A stretch of 64,000 bases of DNA, from assembly GCA_000196815.1 (NCBI GenBank), contig FP929003.1, forward strand, positions 682,001 to 746,000. The letters run 5' to 3'. The notes beneath the pieces are model-generated. The model ran no database searches, had not been told where the DNA came from, and was given only the letters and a program-made list of their open reading frames with translations. Shown piece after piece: positions 15,350 to 24,044 of this stretch. This DNA comes from Nitrospira defluvii (GTDB lineage Bacteria; Nitrospirota; Nitrospiria; Nitrospirales; Nitrospiraceae). The first letter of the stretch is position 1. Every line of letters begins with the position of its first letter. Made by a program: the position numbers and the translations under genes.

Positions 15350-16801
15350 ATGAGTGAAAGTACATTACAGCGCGGGGCGGAACTCCAGGGATTGAGCACG
15401 GCCATTCTGTTGCCGGGCGCGGGTCTGTTTGGCGATCGGCCGGGTCGGGGTCTGACCGATGTCGGTCCTTTGACCCCTATCGGCGGCTTAAGCCTGTTTC
15501 AGCGCACCGTGCTCACGCTGCAACGCGGCGGCATGCGCCAATTGATCGTACTGGCGGGTTCCGACGAAGAACTGCTCAAGCATGCCTTGGCGCGGGGGGC
15601 CCGGGTGACGATTCCTGTGCGCTGGATGCCGGTGCGGGAGTTCCCGCTCGATGATCCGCGGACATGGGAATCACTGGCCACCGAAGTGCGGGGATTTTGT
15701 CTGATCGCAGGTGTGCAAGCCGTGTTCTCCAAGGGATTGATCGAACACTTGCGGCAGTCCGTTCGAGACGGTGAGGCGCTCGTTGTGACGCGGGAAGCCG
15801 GTCCGGTTGAGCCGGCGATGGGCCGCCGCAATCCTGCGGTCGCGCTTCAGGAAGGGCGGCTGATCTCGTTTCACAATCATCCGGGACAGGAAGGCCACCA
15901 GGTCGCCGCTGATTTGGTGGTGTTGCCGGCTAGTATTCTGACTCCGCCGAACGGAGCGGCCGCATCACCCTCCGGTGCCGCAGAGCCGGCGGGCATGATT
16001 CCGGTACGACGCTGGCTGGAACGGGCGGCGGTGGAAGGGCGAGTGCGAGTGGTGGCGGCTGCGGCCCACGCAGGTTTGTGGTACCGGGATGTGTGGGATC
16101 CTACCAGCGCCGGATTGGCGGAGCGCACCCTCTTCCGCTCATTGAAGGGCGAGGCTGAAGGATTCGTCGATCGTTATTTCAACCGGACGTTCTCGCGGCT
16201 GCTGACTCGACTGTTTCTGCGGATGAAATGTTCGCCCAACGCGATCACCATGGTAGCGACGGCGGTCGGAATCCTGTCGGCCGTGGGGTTTGGTATCGGT
16301 ACGTACTCGGCCGGGATCGTGGCCGCGCTCCTGTTTCAGTTGGCGGCGGTCATCGATTGTTGCGATGGCGAGGTGGCTCGGCTCACGTTTACGGAATCGC
16401 CGTTCGGTGCCTGGCTGGATATCGCCATGGACAACGTGGTGCATATGGCCATCTTTGCCGGGATCGCCTGCGGAGCCTATCTCCGGCAGGCCGGTACTGA
16501 GGGCGCTTGGATTCCATTGGCGCTGGGCGGAGCGGCGGTGCTCGGCAATATCATGTCGTTCTGGCTGGTTACAAAGGCGCAAAAAATCGGCGCGACGCGT
16601 GGTTGGAATACACCCAAGCAGGCGGCGTGGTCCGACTTCATTCTGAAGAACGTCGCAAGTCGGGATTTTTCCGTGGTGGTCTTTCTCTTTGCGCTGCTGG
16701 ATAAACTGGATTGGTTTCTGTGGATGGCCGCACTCGGCTCCACCGTCTTCTGGTTGATGATGGTCTGGGTGATTCGTCCCTCGGCACGGGCCCGTGCTTA
16801 A
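15350..16801 (+). CDS. Fused nucleotidyltransferase-like / CDP-alcohol phosphotransferase membrane protein
   Basis: A 483-residue two-part protein. Residues ~15-250 resemble a nucleotidyltransferase Rossmann domain (AILLPGAG, LTPIGGLSLFQR) but lack the usual GxGxR...K loop, so this half may be inactive or altered. Residues ~285-480 are a membrane CDP-alcohol phosphotransferase with a complete metal motif: Asp336, Asp339, Gly340, Ala343, Arg344, Gly353, Asp357, Asp361. The layout recalls the bifunctional inositol-phosphate cytidylyltransferase/DIPP synthase of thermophiles. Here it probably moves a CMP-activated head group (such as AEP) onto a lipid or alcohol acceptor. The ATG at 15350 is chosen; 8 bp overlap with the next gene. 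Confidence 0.82.
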   Translation: MSESTLQRGAELQGLSTAILLPGAGLFGDRPGRGLTDVGPLTPIGGLSLFQRTVLTLQRGGMRQLIVLAGSDEELLKHALARGARVTIPVRWMPVREFPLDDPRTWESLATEVRGFCLIAGVQAVFSKGLIEHLRQSVRDGEALVVTREAGPVEPAMGRRNPAVALQEGRLISFHNHPGQEGHQVAADLVVLPASILTPPNGAAASPSGAAEPAGMIPVRRWLERAAVEGRVRVVAAAAHAGLWYRDVWDPTSAGLAERTLFRSLKGEAEGFVDRYFNRTFSRLLTRLFLRMKCSPNAITMVATAVGILSAVGFGIGTYSAGIVAALLFQLAAVIDCCDGEVARLTFTESPFGAWLDIAMDNVVHMAIFAGIACGAYLRQAGTEGAWIPLALGGAAVLGNIMSFWLVTKAQKIGATRGWNTPKQAAWSDFILKNVASRDFSVVVFLFALLDKLDWFLWMAALGSTVFWLMMVWVIRPSARARA

Positions 16802-17789
16802 GGCGGCCCTCCTTCTGCTCGGGGCCCTGACGCTTTCTGTACTGGTCTGGCATATCGGCATCGGGCGGATCTACGAGGCGGTCACGCAACTCGGCCCCGC
16901 CGCCATGCTGGTGATTCTCCTCCCCTCTCTGCTCATGTACATTCTGGAAGCCTACGGATGGCTGGTCACGCTCGGCGCGTGGGCGACGAACGTGCCCTTC
17001 TGGCGCGTGCTGGCAATTCGCACCGCCGGAGAGGTCGTGAACATGACGACCCCCACGGCCTACGTGGGCGGAGAGCCGCTTAAGGCATTTCTCCTCAAAC
17101 GGCAGGGCGTGCCGATCGTGGAAGGGCTGGCCTCGGTGGTGACGGCCAAGACAACGATGACGATCGCCCAGATTCTCTTTATCCTGTCCGGCATCGGGCT
17201 CGCGTTCTGGCTGTTGGGCACGGGAGGATCGGCAGGACAAACCGCCATGGCCGGCCTTGTGTCTGTGGGCCTGCTGGGATTCGGGATCGGAGCGTTCGTG
17301 ATGGTGCAACGCCAGGGCATGTTCGGGTGGATCCTGAAGATGCTGCGGCGCCTCGGTCTGCGGATCCAATACCTGGAATCGCGTGAGCAACAACTGCTCG
17401 ACTTGGATCGCACCATCGCCGGATTTTATGCGACGCAACGCTCCGCCTTTCTCCTTTCGACCGGGCTGTTTCTCCTGGGATGGCTGGCGGAAGCGCTGGA
17501 AGTCTTCGTCATGATCCTCTGTCTGGGCCAACCGGTCACAGTGTTGTCGGCGCTAGCGATCGGAGCCCTCGCGGTGCTGATCAAAGGGGGCACCTTCTTT
17601 ATCCCGGGTAGTTTAGGCGCACAAGACGCCGGCAATCTCTTGCTGCTGACGGCTTTCGGATATGGAGATGTGACCGGCATCACCTTTGCCCTGTTGCGGC
17701 GCTTTCGAGAATTCGTCTGGATTGCCATTGGGTTGGCGTGCCTTGCCATGCTTCCAAAAGGCGAAGAGCCTCCAGTTCCTGCCCCCTGA
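16794..17789 (+). CDS. LPG-synthase-TM / flippase-like membrane protein
   Basis: A 331-residue protein with about eight hydrophobic segments and conserved polar patches TTPTAYVGGEPLKAFLLKR and GGTFFIPGSLGAQD, typical of the UPF0104/lysylphosphatidylglycerol-synthase membrane domain (also seen in HpnL). Members move or modify lipids; none of the tRNA-dependent catalytic domain is present. It starts at GTG 16794 inside the end of the CDP-alcohol phosphotransferase, so the two are coupled. A role in flipping the lipid made by the upstream enzymes is inferred. Confidence 0.78.
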   Translation: MLKAALLLLGALTLSVLVWHIGIGRIYEAVTQLGPAAMLVILLPSLLMYILEAYGWLVTLGAWATNVPFWRVLAIRTAGEVVNMTTPTAYVGGEPLKAFLLKRQGVPIVEGLASVVTAKTTMTIAQILFILSGIGLAFWLLGTGGSAGQTAMAGLVSVGLLGFGIGAFVMVQRQGMFGWILKMLRRLGLRIQYLESREQQLLDLDRTIAGFYATQRSAFLLSTGLFLLGWLAEALEVFVMILCLGQPVTVLSALAIGALAVLIKGGTFFIPGSLGAQDAGNLLLLTAFGYGDVTGITFALLRRFREFVWIAIGLACLAMLPKGEEPPVPAP

Positions 17790-18016
17790 TCTGTCTTCCG
17801 GCCGTCGTCCATTTGACACAACAATACCTGTCCTTTTTCCTACACCCGCCTCGGCACGGGGCGGTGTTTATCGCCCATCCAGACCATTTTTTGCGCGTTA
17901 TCGCGTGAACTGGATGAAAACGATTCTCTTGCTACACTTATGTGGTTGGAGATTCCTTGTGCCGACCGACGGCGCGGCTGTCGGGAGACCGAAGGCCGGA
18001 CGTTGTAGGGAAAACC
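17790..18016. other. Gap between the phosphonate and glycan genes
   Basis: No gene is seen. A weak hairpin, GGGCG (17859-17863) with CGCCC (17872-17876), is followed ten bases later by TTTTTT (17887-17892); this might end the upstream transcript, but the stem is short and the T-run distant. A TACACT hexamer at 17933-17938 lacks a good -35 partner. Confidence 0.3.
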
Positions 18017-19180
18017 ATGCAACCACCATATAAACGCGCTCCTCCAGCCCCACCGGCTGTGCAGGAGCGTAAGACTGTGACCAGTGCGGATCGGGTCGGC
18101 GACCGAATGCTTCCGCCTTTGGAGGACCCGGCCGAGGCCTTACGATTTTGTCGCGCCGTGGCTTCGGCGCTTGAACCTGCCTCTGACGGCGAGAGACATG
18201 CCCTCACACCGGCAAACTTCGCGGCTATGATGGGACAGGCGGAGCCATCGACCGGGCGACCTGAGCTCTCCGTGATCATTCCGGTGTTCAATGAGGCGGA
18301 GAATCTCCCCACGCTGCATGGCCGCCTCACCAGAGCGTTGGTGAATCTGGGAATGGAGTATGAAATCGTTCTGGTGGACGACGGCAGTCAGGATCAGAGT
18401 CCGGACATCTTGCGAAGGATGGAAGCGGAGGATCAACGGATCGTCATTGTGGAGTTTGCGCGGAATTTCGGGCATCAGGTGGCGATCAGTGCCGGGCTTG
18501 AGCAGAGCCGGGGACGAGTCGTCTGCATTATGGACGCCGACCTGCAGGATCCCCCCGAGGTGTTGCACACCTTTCTGGCCAAGTGGCGGGAGGGCTGGGA
18601 GGTCGTCTATGCCATCCGGACCGAGCGTAAAGAGTGGTGGGGGAAGCGATTGGCCTATGCGGGGTTTTATCGCCTGCTGCAGCGGGTGGCCAATATCGAC
18701 ATCCCGTTGGATGCTGGAGATTTTTGTGTCATGGACCGGCGAGTGGTGGACCTCCTGGTGCGCATGCCGGAGCGCAATCGTTTTGTCAGGGGGATTCGGA
18801 GTTGGGTGGGATTCAAACAAATCGGCGTGCCCTACGAACGCCACGCCCGCCATGCGGGGGCGCCCAAGTACACGTTTAGGAAGCTCCTCTATCTCGCGCT
18901 CGACGGGCTGATCTCCTTCAGCCATATGCCGCTGCGCATCATTACCCTCCTGGGGTTCAGCGTGTCGTTCCTGTCGTTCCTTGTCGCGTTGTTCTATCTG
19001 GTCAAGAAGTTCACGCTGGGCACCGGCGTGCCCGGCTTTACCACACTGGTCGTCTCCATCTTCTTTCTCTCGGGCATTCAACTGATGACGATCGGGGTCA
19101 TCGGCGAGTACATCGGCCGGATTTCCGACGAAGTCAAACGGCGCCCTCTCTATGTGGCGCGCCGAGTGACGAGGAGATAG
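18017..19180 (+). CDS. GtrB/DPM1-like polyprenyl-phosphate glycosyltransferase (GT2)
   Basis: A 387-residue protein. An unusual N-terminal ~75-90 residues, rich in Pro and charged residues, precedes a GT2 domain with SVIIPVFNEAENLP, VLVDDGSQD, and the metal-binding MDADLQDPPE. Two membrane helices close the chain (LRIITLLGFSVSFLSF and TTLVVSIFFLSGIQL), as in GtrB and ArnC-type enzymes that load a sugar on undecaprenyl phosphate. The charged sugar would serve the membrane GT39-like enzyme at 25.4 kb. The start is uncertain: an upstream frame to 17942 is open; ATG 18017 is the first ATG after GGGAAAA. Confidence 0.85.
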   Translation: MQPPYKRAPPAPPAVQERKTVTSADRVGDRMLPPLEDPAEALRFCRAVASALEPASDGERHALTPANFAAMMGQAEPSTGRPELSVIIPVFNEAENLPTLHGRLTRALVNLGMEYEIVLVDDGSQDQSPDILRRMEAEDQRIVIVEFARNFGHQVAISAGLEQSRGRVVCIMDADLQDPPEVLHTFLAKWREGWEVVYAIRTERKEWWGKRLAYAGFYRLLQRVANIDIPLDAGDFCVMDRRVVDLLVRMPERNRFVRGIRSWVGFKQIGVPYERHARHAGAPKYTFRKLLYLALDGLISFSHMPLRIITLLGFSVSFLSFLVALFYLVKKFTLGTGVPGFTTLVVSIFFLSGIQLMTIGVIGEYIGRISDEVKRRPLYVARRVTRR

Positions 19181-19197
19181 CCGCCATTCGTATTCTC

Positions 19198-20409
19198 ATG
19201 TTCGATAATGAGTTTCCTCCGCTGGGCGGCGGCACCGGGGTGGTGAACTATCACCTGTTGCAGGAGATGGCGTCGCATCGGGATGTGGTCGTAGACCTGG
19301 TGACCTCTTCACGGACCAGGGCGAGGTATGAGACCGAGCGGTTTGCGGAGCGGATCACGATCTATAAAGTTCCCGTCGACAATCGGAACATCCACCATGC
19401 GACCAATCGCGAGTTGTTGCGGTACAGTTGGCGCGGCCTGCGCATGGCGCAGCGCCTTCTGCGCGCCCATCGGTACGATGTCAGCTTTGCCTTTGCCGGA
19501 GTGCCGGCGGGGGCGATCAGTTATCTGTTGCGCTTGACCCATAATGTGCCCTATGTGCTGTCGCTCCAAGGGCCGGACGTGCCCGGCTTCGAGGCGCGAT
19601 ATGCGTACCTTTATCCGGTGCTGACGCCGTTGATCAAACGGATCTGGCGGCATGCGGGAGCCGTGACGGCGATTAGTGCGGAGCAGGAAGTCTTGGCGCA
19701 TCGCACGCTGCCGGGTCTGCCACTGGTGACGATTCCCAATGGCGTCGATACCGCTCTGTTCACTCCCGTCCATCCGGAATCCAATCGGCCATTCACGATT
19801 GTCTGTGTCGCGCGCTTGATCGAGCGCAAGGGGCAGCATCATCTGCTGAATGCGTTTGCGCAATTGCGGGCCACCTGTGAGCAGCCGCTACAGCTGCTAT
19901 TTGTGGGTACCGGCGATGCCGAGAGAGCCTTACGGGAATCGGCCGCCCGCCTCCAAGTAGGGGACTCTGTGACGTTCAAGGGATTCGTTGCGCGGGACCG
20001 GATGCCGGCCGTGTACCAGGAGGCGGATGTGTTTGTGTTGCCGTCTGAGCAAGAGGGCATGTCGATTGCGTTGTTGGAGGCGATGGCGTCCGGGTTGCCG
20101 GTCATTGTGACCGACACGGGAGGAACCGCGGAGTTGGTGACGAAGGGGGAGAACGGCGAGATCGTGCCCTGGGCCGATGTGTCGGCGCTGGTGCGCGCCT
20201 TGAGGGAGTTGCTGCAGGCCGATGATCTGCGACGACGGATGGGTGCGGAGAATCGCCGGCGGGTGCTCCGGTTCGGGTGGCCGGCGCTCGCGACCAGGTA
20301 TCTCGAATTGTGCGCGAGGGTGATGGCCTCCGCGCCGGCAGCCAGGCCGGTGGCCGGTCGCTCCACTGCGGATACCGGCGGCGGGTGGCAGAGGGAGCCA
20401 CGGGCATGA
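19198..20409 (+). CDS. GT4 family glycosyltransferase
   Basis: A 403-residue retaining glycosyltransferase of GT-B fold. FPPLGGGTGVVNYHL is the acceptor-side glycine loop; IVCVARLIERKGQHHLLNA and the donor-binding EQEGMSIALLEAMASGLPVIV (EX7E) mark the C-terminal half. The sugar is unknown. The ATG at 19198 cuts into the first beta strand: the in-frame ATT-CGT-ATT-CTC codons before it would give the usual IRIL start, and AGGAG (19172-19176) sits nine bases before ATT 19186, so initiation at a rare ATT codon is possible. It overlaps the next gene by ATGA. Confidence 0.85.
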   Translation: MFDNEFPPLGGGTGVVNYHLLQEMASHRDVVVDLVTSSRTRARYETERFAERITIYKVPVDNRNIHHATNRELLRYSWRGLRMAQRLLRAHRYDVSFAFAGVPAGAISYLLRLTHNVPYVLSLQGPDVPGFEARYAYLYPVLTPLIKRIWRHAGAVTAISAEQEVLAHRTLPGLPLVTIPNGVDTALFTPVHPESNRPFTIVCVARLIERKGQHHLLNAFAQLRATCEQPLQLLFVGTGDAERALRESAARLQVGDSVTFKGFVARDRMPAVYQEADVFVLPSEQEGMSIALLEAMASGLPVIVTDTGGTAELVTKGENGEIVPWADVSALVRALRELLQADDLRRRMGAENRRRVLRFGWPALATRYLELCARVMASAPAARPVAGRSTADTGGGWQREPRA

Positions 20410-21515
20410 AGGCGCGGCCGCATGTCTGCATTCTGACGAGCCAATATTTCGACTGGGGCATCTACGGCGGATTCGGGAGCATGTCCCGGAAATTGGCCGA
20501 GAGTCTCGTGCGGTCCGGCCACCGGGTCAGCGTCATTGTTCCCGGGCGACAGGGACAACAGCCGAGTGAAACGATCGGCGGGGTGGAGATCCGGAGTTTT
20601 TCGCCACGGAACGTCGTGGCGGCCTGCCGTCTGATTCGGGAATCCAGCGCCGATATTTTCCATTCGCAAGACCCGACCGTCCTGACCTATCTGGCGCAAC
20701 GTCTCCACCCACGCCGCGCCCACCTGGTCACGAGTCGCGACCCGCGCGAGATGAGCGACTGGTGGGTTGAATTCCTGTATGCCACTCCGATGCGTCGCCT
20801 CTTGACCCCCCTCAACTACCTCACCGAATCCGGGTTGTTGGTCAGGCGGGCCGTGCGTCGGGCTGACGCGGTGTTCTGTCCGGCCCATTTCCTGAAGGAG
20901 AAGGTCAAACGCCTCTATGGCCTATCGGTGCTGCCGACGCTGCTGCCCAATCTCATCGATGTCCCCGCCACACTGCCCGAAAAAAGCGTGCGTCCCACGA
21001 TTACTTTTGTGGCGCGGTGGGACAAGCGCAAACGCCCGTGGCTGTTTCTGGAATTGGCGGCACAGTTTCCGGCATACCGGTTTGTGGCGGTGGGGCAGGG
21101 GAGTGCCTCGGCTGAATCCGGTTTCGACGCCCAATTGCGCAGGAAATTTCGTGATGTGCCGAATCTCGAAATGCCGGGGCTGATCAATCGTTTTCGTGAA
21201 CCGGAGCGGATGCACAAGATTCTGTCAGACACGTGGATCTTTGTCAGCACGGCAGTCCGAGAGGGGCTTCCATTAACCTTTTTGGAAGCAGCGGCATACG
21301 GCTGTCCGATCATCAGCCGGGTGGATCCGGACCAGTTTGCCTCCCGATTCGGGAAGCAGGTGCACGATGATGACTATGCCGCCGCGATCCGCACTCTGTT
21401 GGCCGAGTCGCCGTTGGAGAAAGGCCGTGCAGCCTACGACTACGTGCGAGAGACCTACGAAACGTCCACGGCTCTGGCGGCTCATCAAATACAGTACGAG
21501 CGGTTTGCGGCCTGA
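20406..21515 (+). CDS. GT4 family glycosyltransferase
   Basis: A 369-residue GT-B enzyme starting ARPHVCILTSQYFDWGIYGGFGSMSR, with the glycine loop in front, TITFVARWDKRKRPWLFLE in the linker region and EGLPLTFLEAAAYGCPII as the donor EX7E motif. It belongs to the same broad family as the previous gene but is not a close copy. Translationally coupled to it by ATGA overlap, so both probably act on the same glycan. Donor and acceptor are unknown. A 62-bp gap leads to the flippase. Confidence 0.85.
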   Translation: MKARPHVCILTSQYFDWGIYGGFGSMSRKLAESLVRSGHRVSVIVPGRQGQQPSETIGGVEIRSFSPRNVVAACRLIRESSADIFHSQDPTVLTYLAQRLHPRRAHLVTSRDPREMSDWWVEFLYATPMRRLLTPLNYLTESGLLVRRAVRRADAVFCPAHFLKEKVKRLYGLSVLPTLLPNLIDVPATLPEKSVRPTITFVARWDKRKRPWLFLELAAQFPAYRFVAVGQGSASAESGFDAQLRRKFRDVPNLEMPGLINRFREPERMHKILSDTWIFVSTAVREGLPLTFLEAAAYGCPIISRVDPDQFASRFGKQVHDDDYAAAIRTLLAESPLEKGRAAYDYVRETYETSTALAAHQIQYERFAA

Positions 21516-21577
21516 TCGTTCAGGCGTTCGTCCCGTCTCCCCCATGAGGCCTCTGCGGTCGATCGGAAACAAGATTC

Positions 21578-23122
21578 ATGTCGGCGAAAGCGGTTTCTAA
21601 AGGCATCCTATCCATCGGCAGCTGGTCGATCGTCAAGATGGCCACCTCGGCCTTGGTGTTGCCGATCCTCGCCCGCATGCTCGGCATCGAAGGCTACGGA
21701 CAGTATGCCTATTACATAGCCCTTCTGTTGCTCGCCTCTCAATTCGCCAATGTCGGCATGATGCAGACCATGACGAAACGTATCGCGGAGCGGCCGGAGG
21801 ACGTGGCATGGTGCCGGGCCGTGGCGCACGCCGGTGCGTTGATCAATGCGGTAGGCCTGCTGTCGGTGAGTGTCGTGGTGGGCCTGGTGGTCGGGGCGAC
21901 TGCTCCGGCCGGAACGGCGGCTCTGCCTATCGCGTTGGTGATCGTCGGCGTGCTGATGTTCGATCAGATCTGGTTCTATGCGCGCGGGGTACTCCACGGA
22001 CTTCGATATGAGGAACGTGCGGCGATCCCGGGCATGATCGGCGTGGTATCGGCAGGCCTGTTGGGTGTGCTGGCGGCCGCGGCCGGTTTGGGAGTGACCG
22101 GCGTGTTTGCCGGGTTGTTGACGGCCAACTTCTTCGTGGCCATCGCTTGTCTCAGAGCGGTACTGAAGGTATTGAGTGAGCGCGAATGCCGGGAGTCTGG
22201 TCGGACTGTCTCCTCAGTGACAGGCCCTCTGTTGCGCGTCGGGCTGCCGGCCATGCTGTTTTCGGTGCTGAATATGGCCCTCTGCTCGTTGGATGTGATT
22301 CTGGTTCGGCATCTCGCGGGTGAGGCACAGGCAGGTCTTTATGCGGCGGCGATTCAGTGGTCGCAATTCGTGTGGTTCATTCCGATTGCGGTCGAAGGCG
22401 TCATGTTGCAGGCGACGGCGCGCCTGTGGACAGAACAACGGGTGGATGAGGTGAGCCAGTTGGTCGGCCGGCTGGTGCGATACGTGGTGGTGGGGACGAC
22501 GTTCCTCCTTCTGTTGGTCGCGGTCCTGGGCGAACAGATTGTGACGGTCTACTTTGGCCCTCGTTTTGCCGATGCGGCCCTGGGATTGCGGCTGTTGGTT
22601 CCGGGGGCCTTGTGTTACGCGGTGGCGCGTGTGTTGTGGCCGGTCATTCAAGCCGGCGGGGAGGGGGGGCATTTGGTCCGCCTCATTGGGATCATTGTGC
22701 CGGTGGATGTGGGGCTTTGTGCAGGCTTGATTCCGCGCTGGGGCGCTGCCGGTGCGGCGCTGGCTACGTCCATTTCGTTTGCGCTGGTGGCAGTGGGATA
22801 TGTCCGGATGCTGCATCGGCGGCGGGTTCAGGTCTTTGACCAAGTTCATCTGTTCAGATGGCTGCTGCTGTCGATGGGCACGGCCCTGGCTATCGCTCTG
22901 GTTGCGGCATGGGTGACGCCTCCGCTGCTTTCGATTCTTGCCGGGTCGGTGGCGGGGACAGTCCTGTACTGGGGTGGCGTCCTCCGGCTTGGGCTTGTGC
23001 GGGTCGAAGAGATCGAACTGATGGTGCGCAGTCTGCCGGGCGCGTTCCGCCTGACAGGAGAACGGCTGTTCGGGTACCTCGCACCGGTGTTGCTGCGCCT
23101 CAAGGCCGCAGCGTGGAGTTAG
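21578..23122 (+). CDS. Wzx-like polysaccharide flippase (MOP superfamily)
   Basis: A 514-residue integral membrane protein with about 12-14 helices. The N-terminal half has the Wzx/O-antigen flippase pattern (GYGQYAYYIALLLLASQFANVGM) and long hydrophobic stretches continue to about residue 490. The family moves undecaprenyl-linked oligosaccharides across the inner membrane. It lies among glycosyltransferases, supporting export of a lipid-linked glycan. No Wzy polymerase or Wzz was found in the window, so the exported unit may be short or polymerised elsewhere. Confidence 0.85.
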   Translation: MSAKAVSKGILSIGSWSIVKMATSALVLPILARMLGIEGYGQYAYYIALLLLASQFANVGMMQTMTKRIAERPEDVAWCRAVAHAGALINAVGLLSVSVVVGLVVGATAPAGTAALPIALVIVGVLMFDQIWFYARGVLHGLRYEERAAIPGMIGVVSAGLLGVLAAAAGLGVTGVFAGLLTANFFVAIACLRAVLKVLSERECRESGRTVSSVTGPLLRVGLPAMLFSVLNMALCSLDVILVRHLAGEAQAGLYAAAIQWSQFVWFIPIAVEGVMLQATARLWTEQRVDEVSQLVGRLVRYVVVGTTFLLLLVAVLGEQIVTVYFGPRFADAALGLRLLVPGALCYAVARVLWPVIQAGGEGGHLVRLIGIIVPVDVGLCAGLIPRWGAAGAALATSISFALVAVGYVRMLHRRRVQVFDQVHLFRWLLLSMGTALAIALVAAWVTPPLLSILAGSVAGTVLYWGGVLRLGLVRVEEIELMVRSLPGAFRLTGERLFGYLAPVLLRLKAAAWS

Positions 23123-23129
23123 GTGGTCT

Positions 23130-24044
23130 ATGCCTTTGGATCGACACAAGATCTCAGTCATCGTTCCCACGGTGGGACGAGACTCGTTGGCACTGTGCCG
23201 GACTGCGTTGGAGCGGCAGACCAGGCCGCCGGATGAGATCGTTATCGTCGTCGATGAATTCCGACGCGGTGTGGTATGGGCCAGAAATGAGGGCATTGCC
23301 AGATCCTCGGGTGACGTGATCGCGTTTGCGGATGACGACGTGATTCCACCGGCGGATTGGCTGGAGCGGCTGGTCGGGGCCCTCGATCGCTGCGATGCCG
23401 CAGCGGCGGGGGGCACGTTCCAGGAGACCGATCCGTTGCTGGACGCGATCCGTCGGCGCAATCCATTTCCCGAACGGGAACAGATGGATCACGGAGGCTT
23501 GGTCGGCAACAGCGGGAATCTGATGATTCGACGGCAGTGGCTGGCACGATGTCAGCAGGAGGACGGGTACGTGTTCAACCCCTGCTTCGGAGGTTCCGGG
23601 GAGGACTGGGAGTTAATGTGGAGACTGCGGAAACGAGGGGCCAGGATGGTCTACGTACCCAGCCGGGTACAGCATCTGCGGCGAGCGGCGGTCGGGCAGC
23701 ATCTGCGCCATTCGTTTCAACGGGGAGTCGGTATCGCGAGGCTCTTTCTTGTGATGCGTTGCGACCAGAGCGGGGTCGTGCCGCAAGATAGTCTGTTGTG
23801 GGGGAAGGGAGGGCGGAGGACGGATCCCCGCTGGTTCCAGGCCCTGTGGAGCAAGCTCATCGGCCCGTTTGACGGGAAGGGGTTCCAGTCCAGGCGGCAA
23901 TTCTGGGTGTTTTGGCTTGGAGAAAAATGTCAGGCGGCCGGATTTCTTTGGGAGGTGGTGACGGGCCTGTTGTCGAAACGGCTTGTGCCTCGCCGAGCAG
24001 TTCCGCAAAGCGCCGGGTCGACGGCGATAGGACCTAAGCTATGA
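23130..24044 (+). CDS. GT2 family glycosyltransferase
   Basis: A 304-residue GT-A fold transferase. ISVIVPTVGRDSL opens it; FADDDVIPP holds the metal DxD, and GSGEDWELMWRLRKRG is the catalytic ED region typical of GT2 enzymes. The C-terminal 80 residues are basic and may touch the membrane or the acceptor. It lies eight bases after the flippase and overlaps the LarA-like gene by ATGA. Its sugar is unknown. Confidence 0.82.
   Translation: MPLDRHKISVIVPTVGRDSLALCRTALERQTRPPDEIVIVVDEFRRGVVWARNEGIARSSGDVIAFADDDVIPPADWLERLVGALDRCDAAAAGGTFQETDPLLDAIRRRNPFPEREQMDHGGLVGNSGNLMIRRQWLARCQQEDGYVFNPCFGGSGEDWELMWRLRKRGARMVYVPSRVQHLRRAAVGQHLRHSFQRGVGIARLFLVMRCDQSGVVPQDSLLWGKGGRRTDPRWFQALWSKLIGPFDGKGFQSRRQFWVFWLGEKCQAAGFLWEVVTGLLSKRLVPRRAVPQSAGSTAIGPKL

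Noticed and set aside
17859-17892. Possible rho-independent terminator after the flippase-like gene
   Set aside because: Only a five-pair stem and the T-run is ten bases from it; noted as weak in the gap entry and not called.
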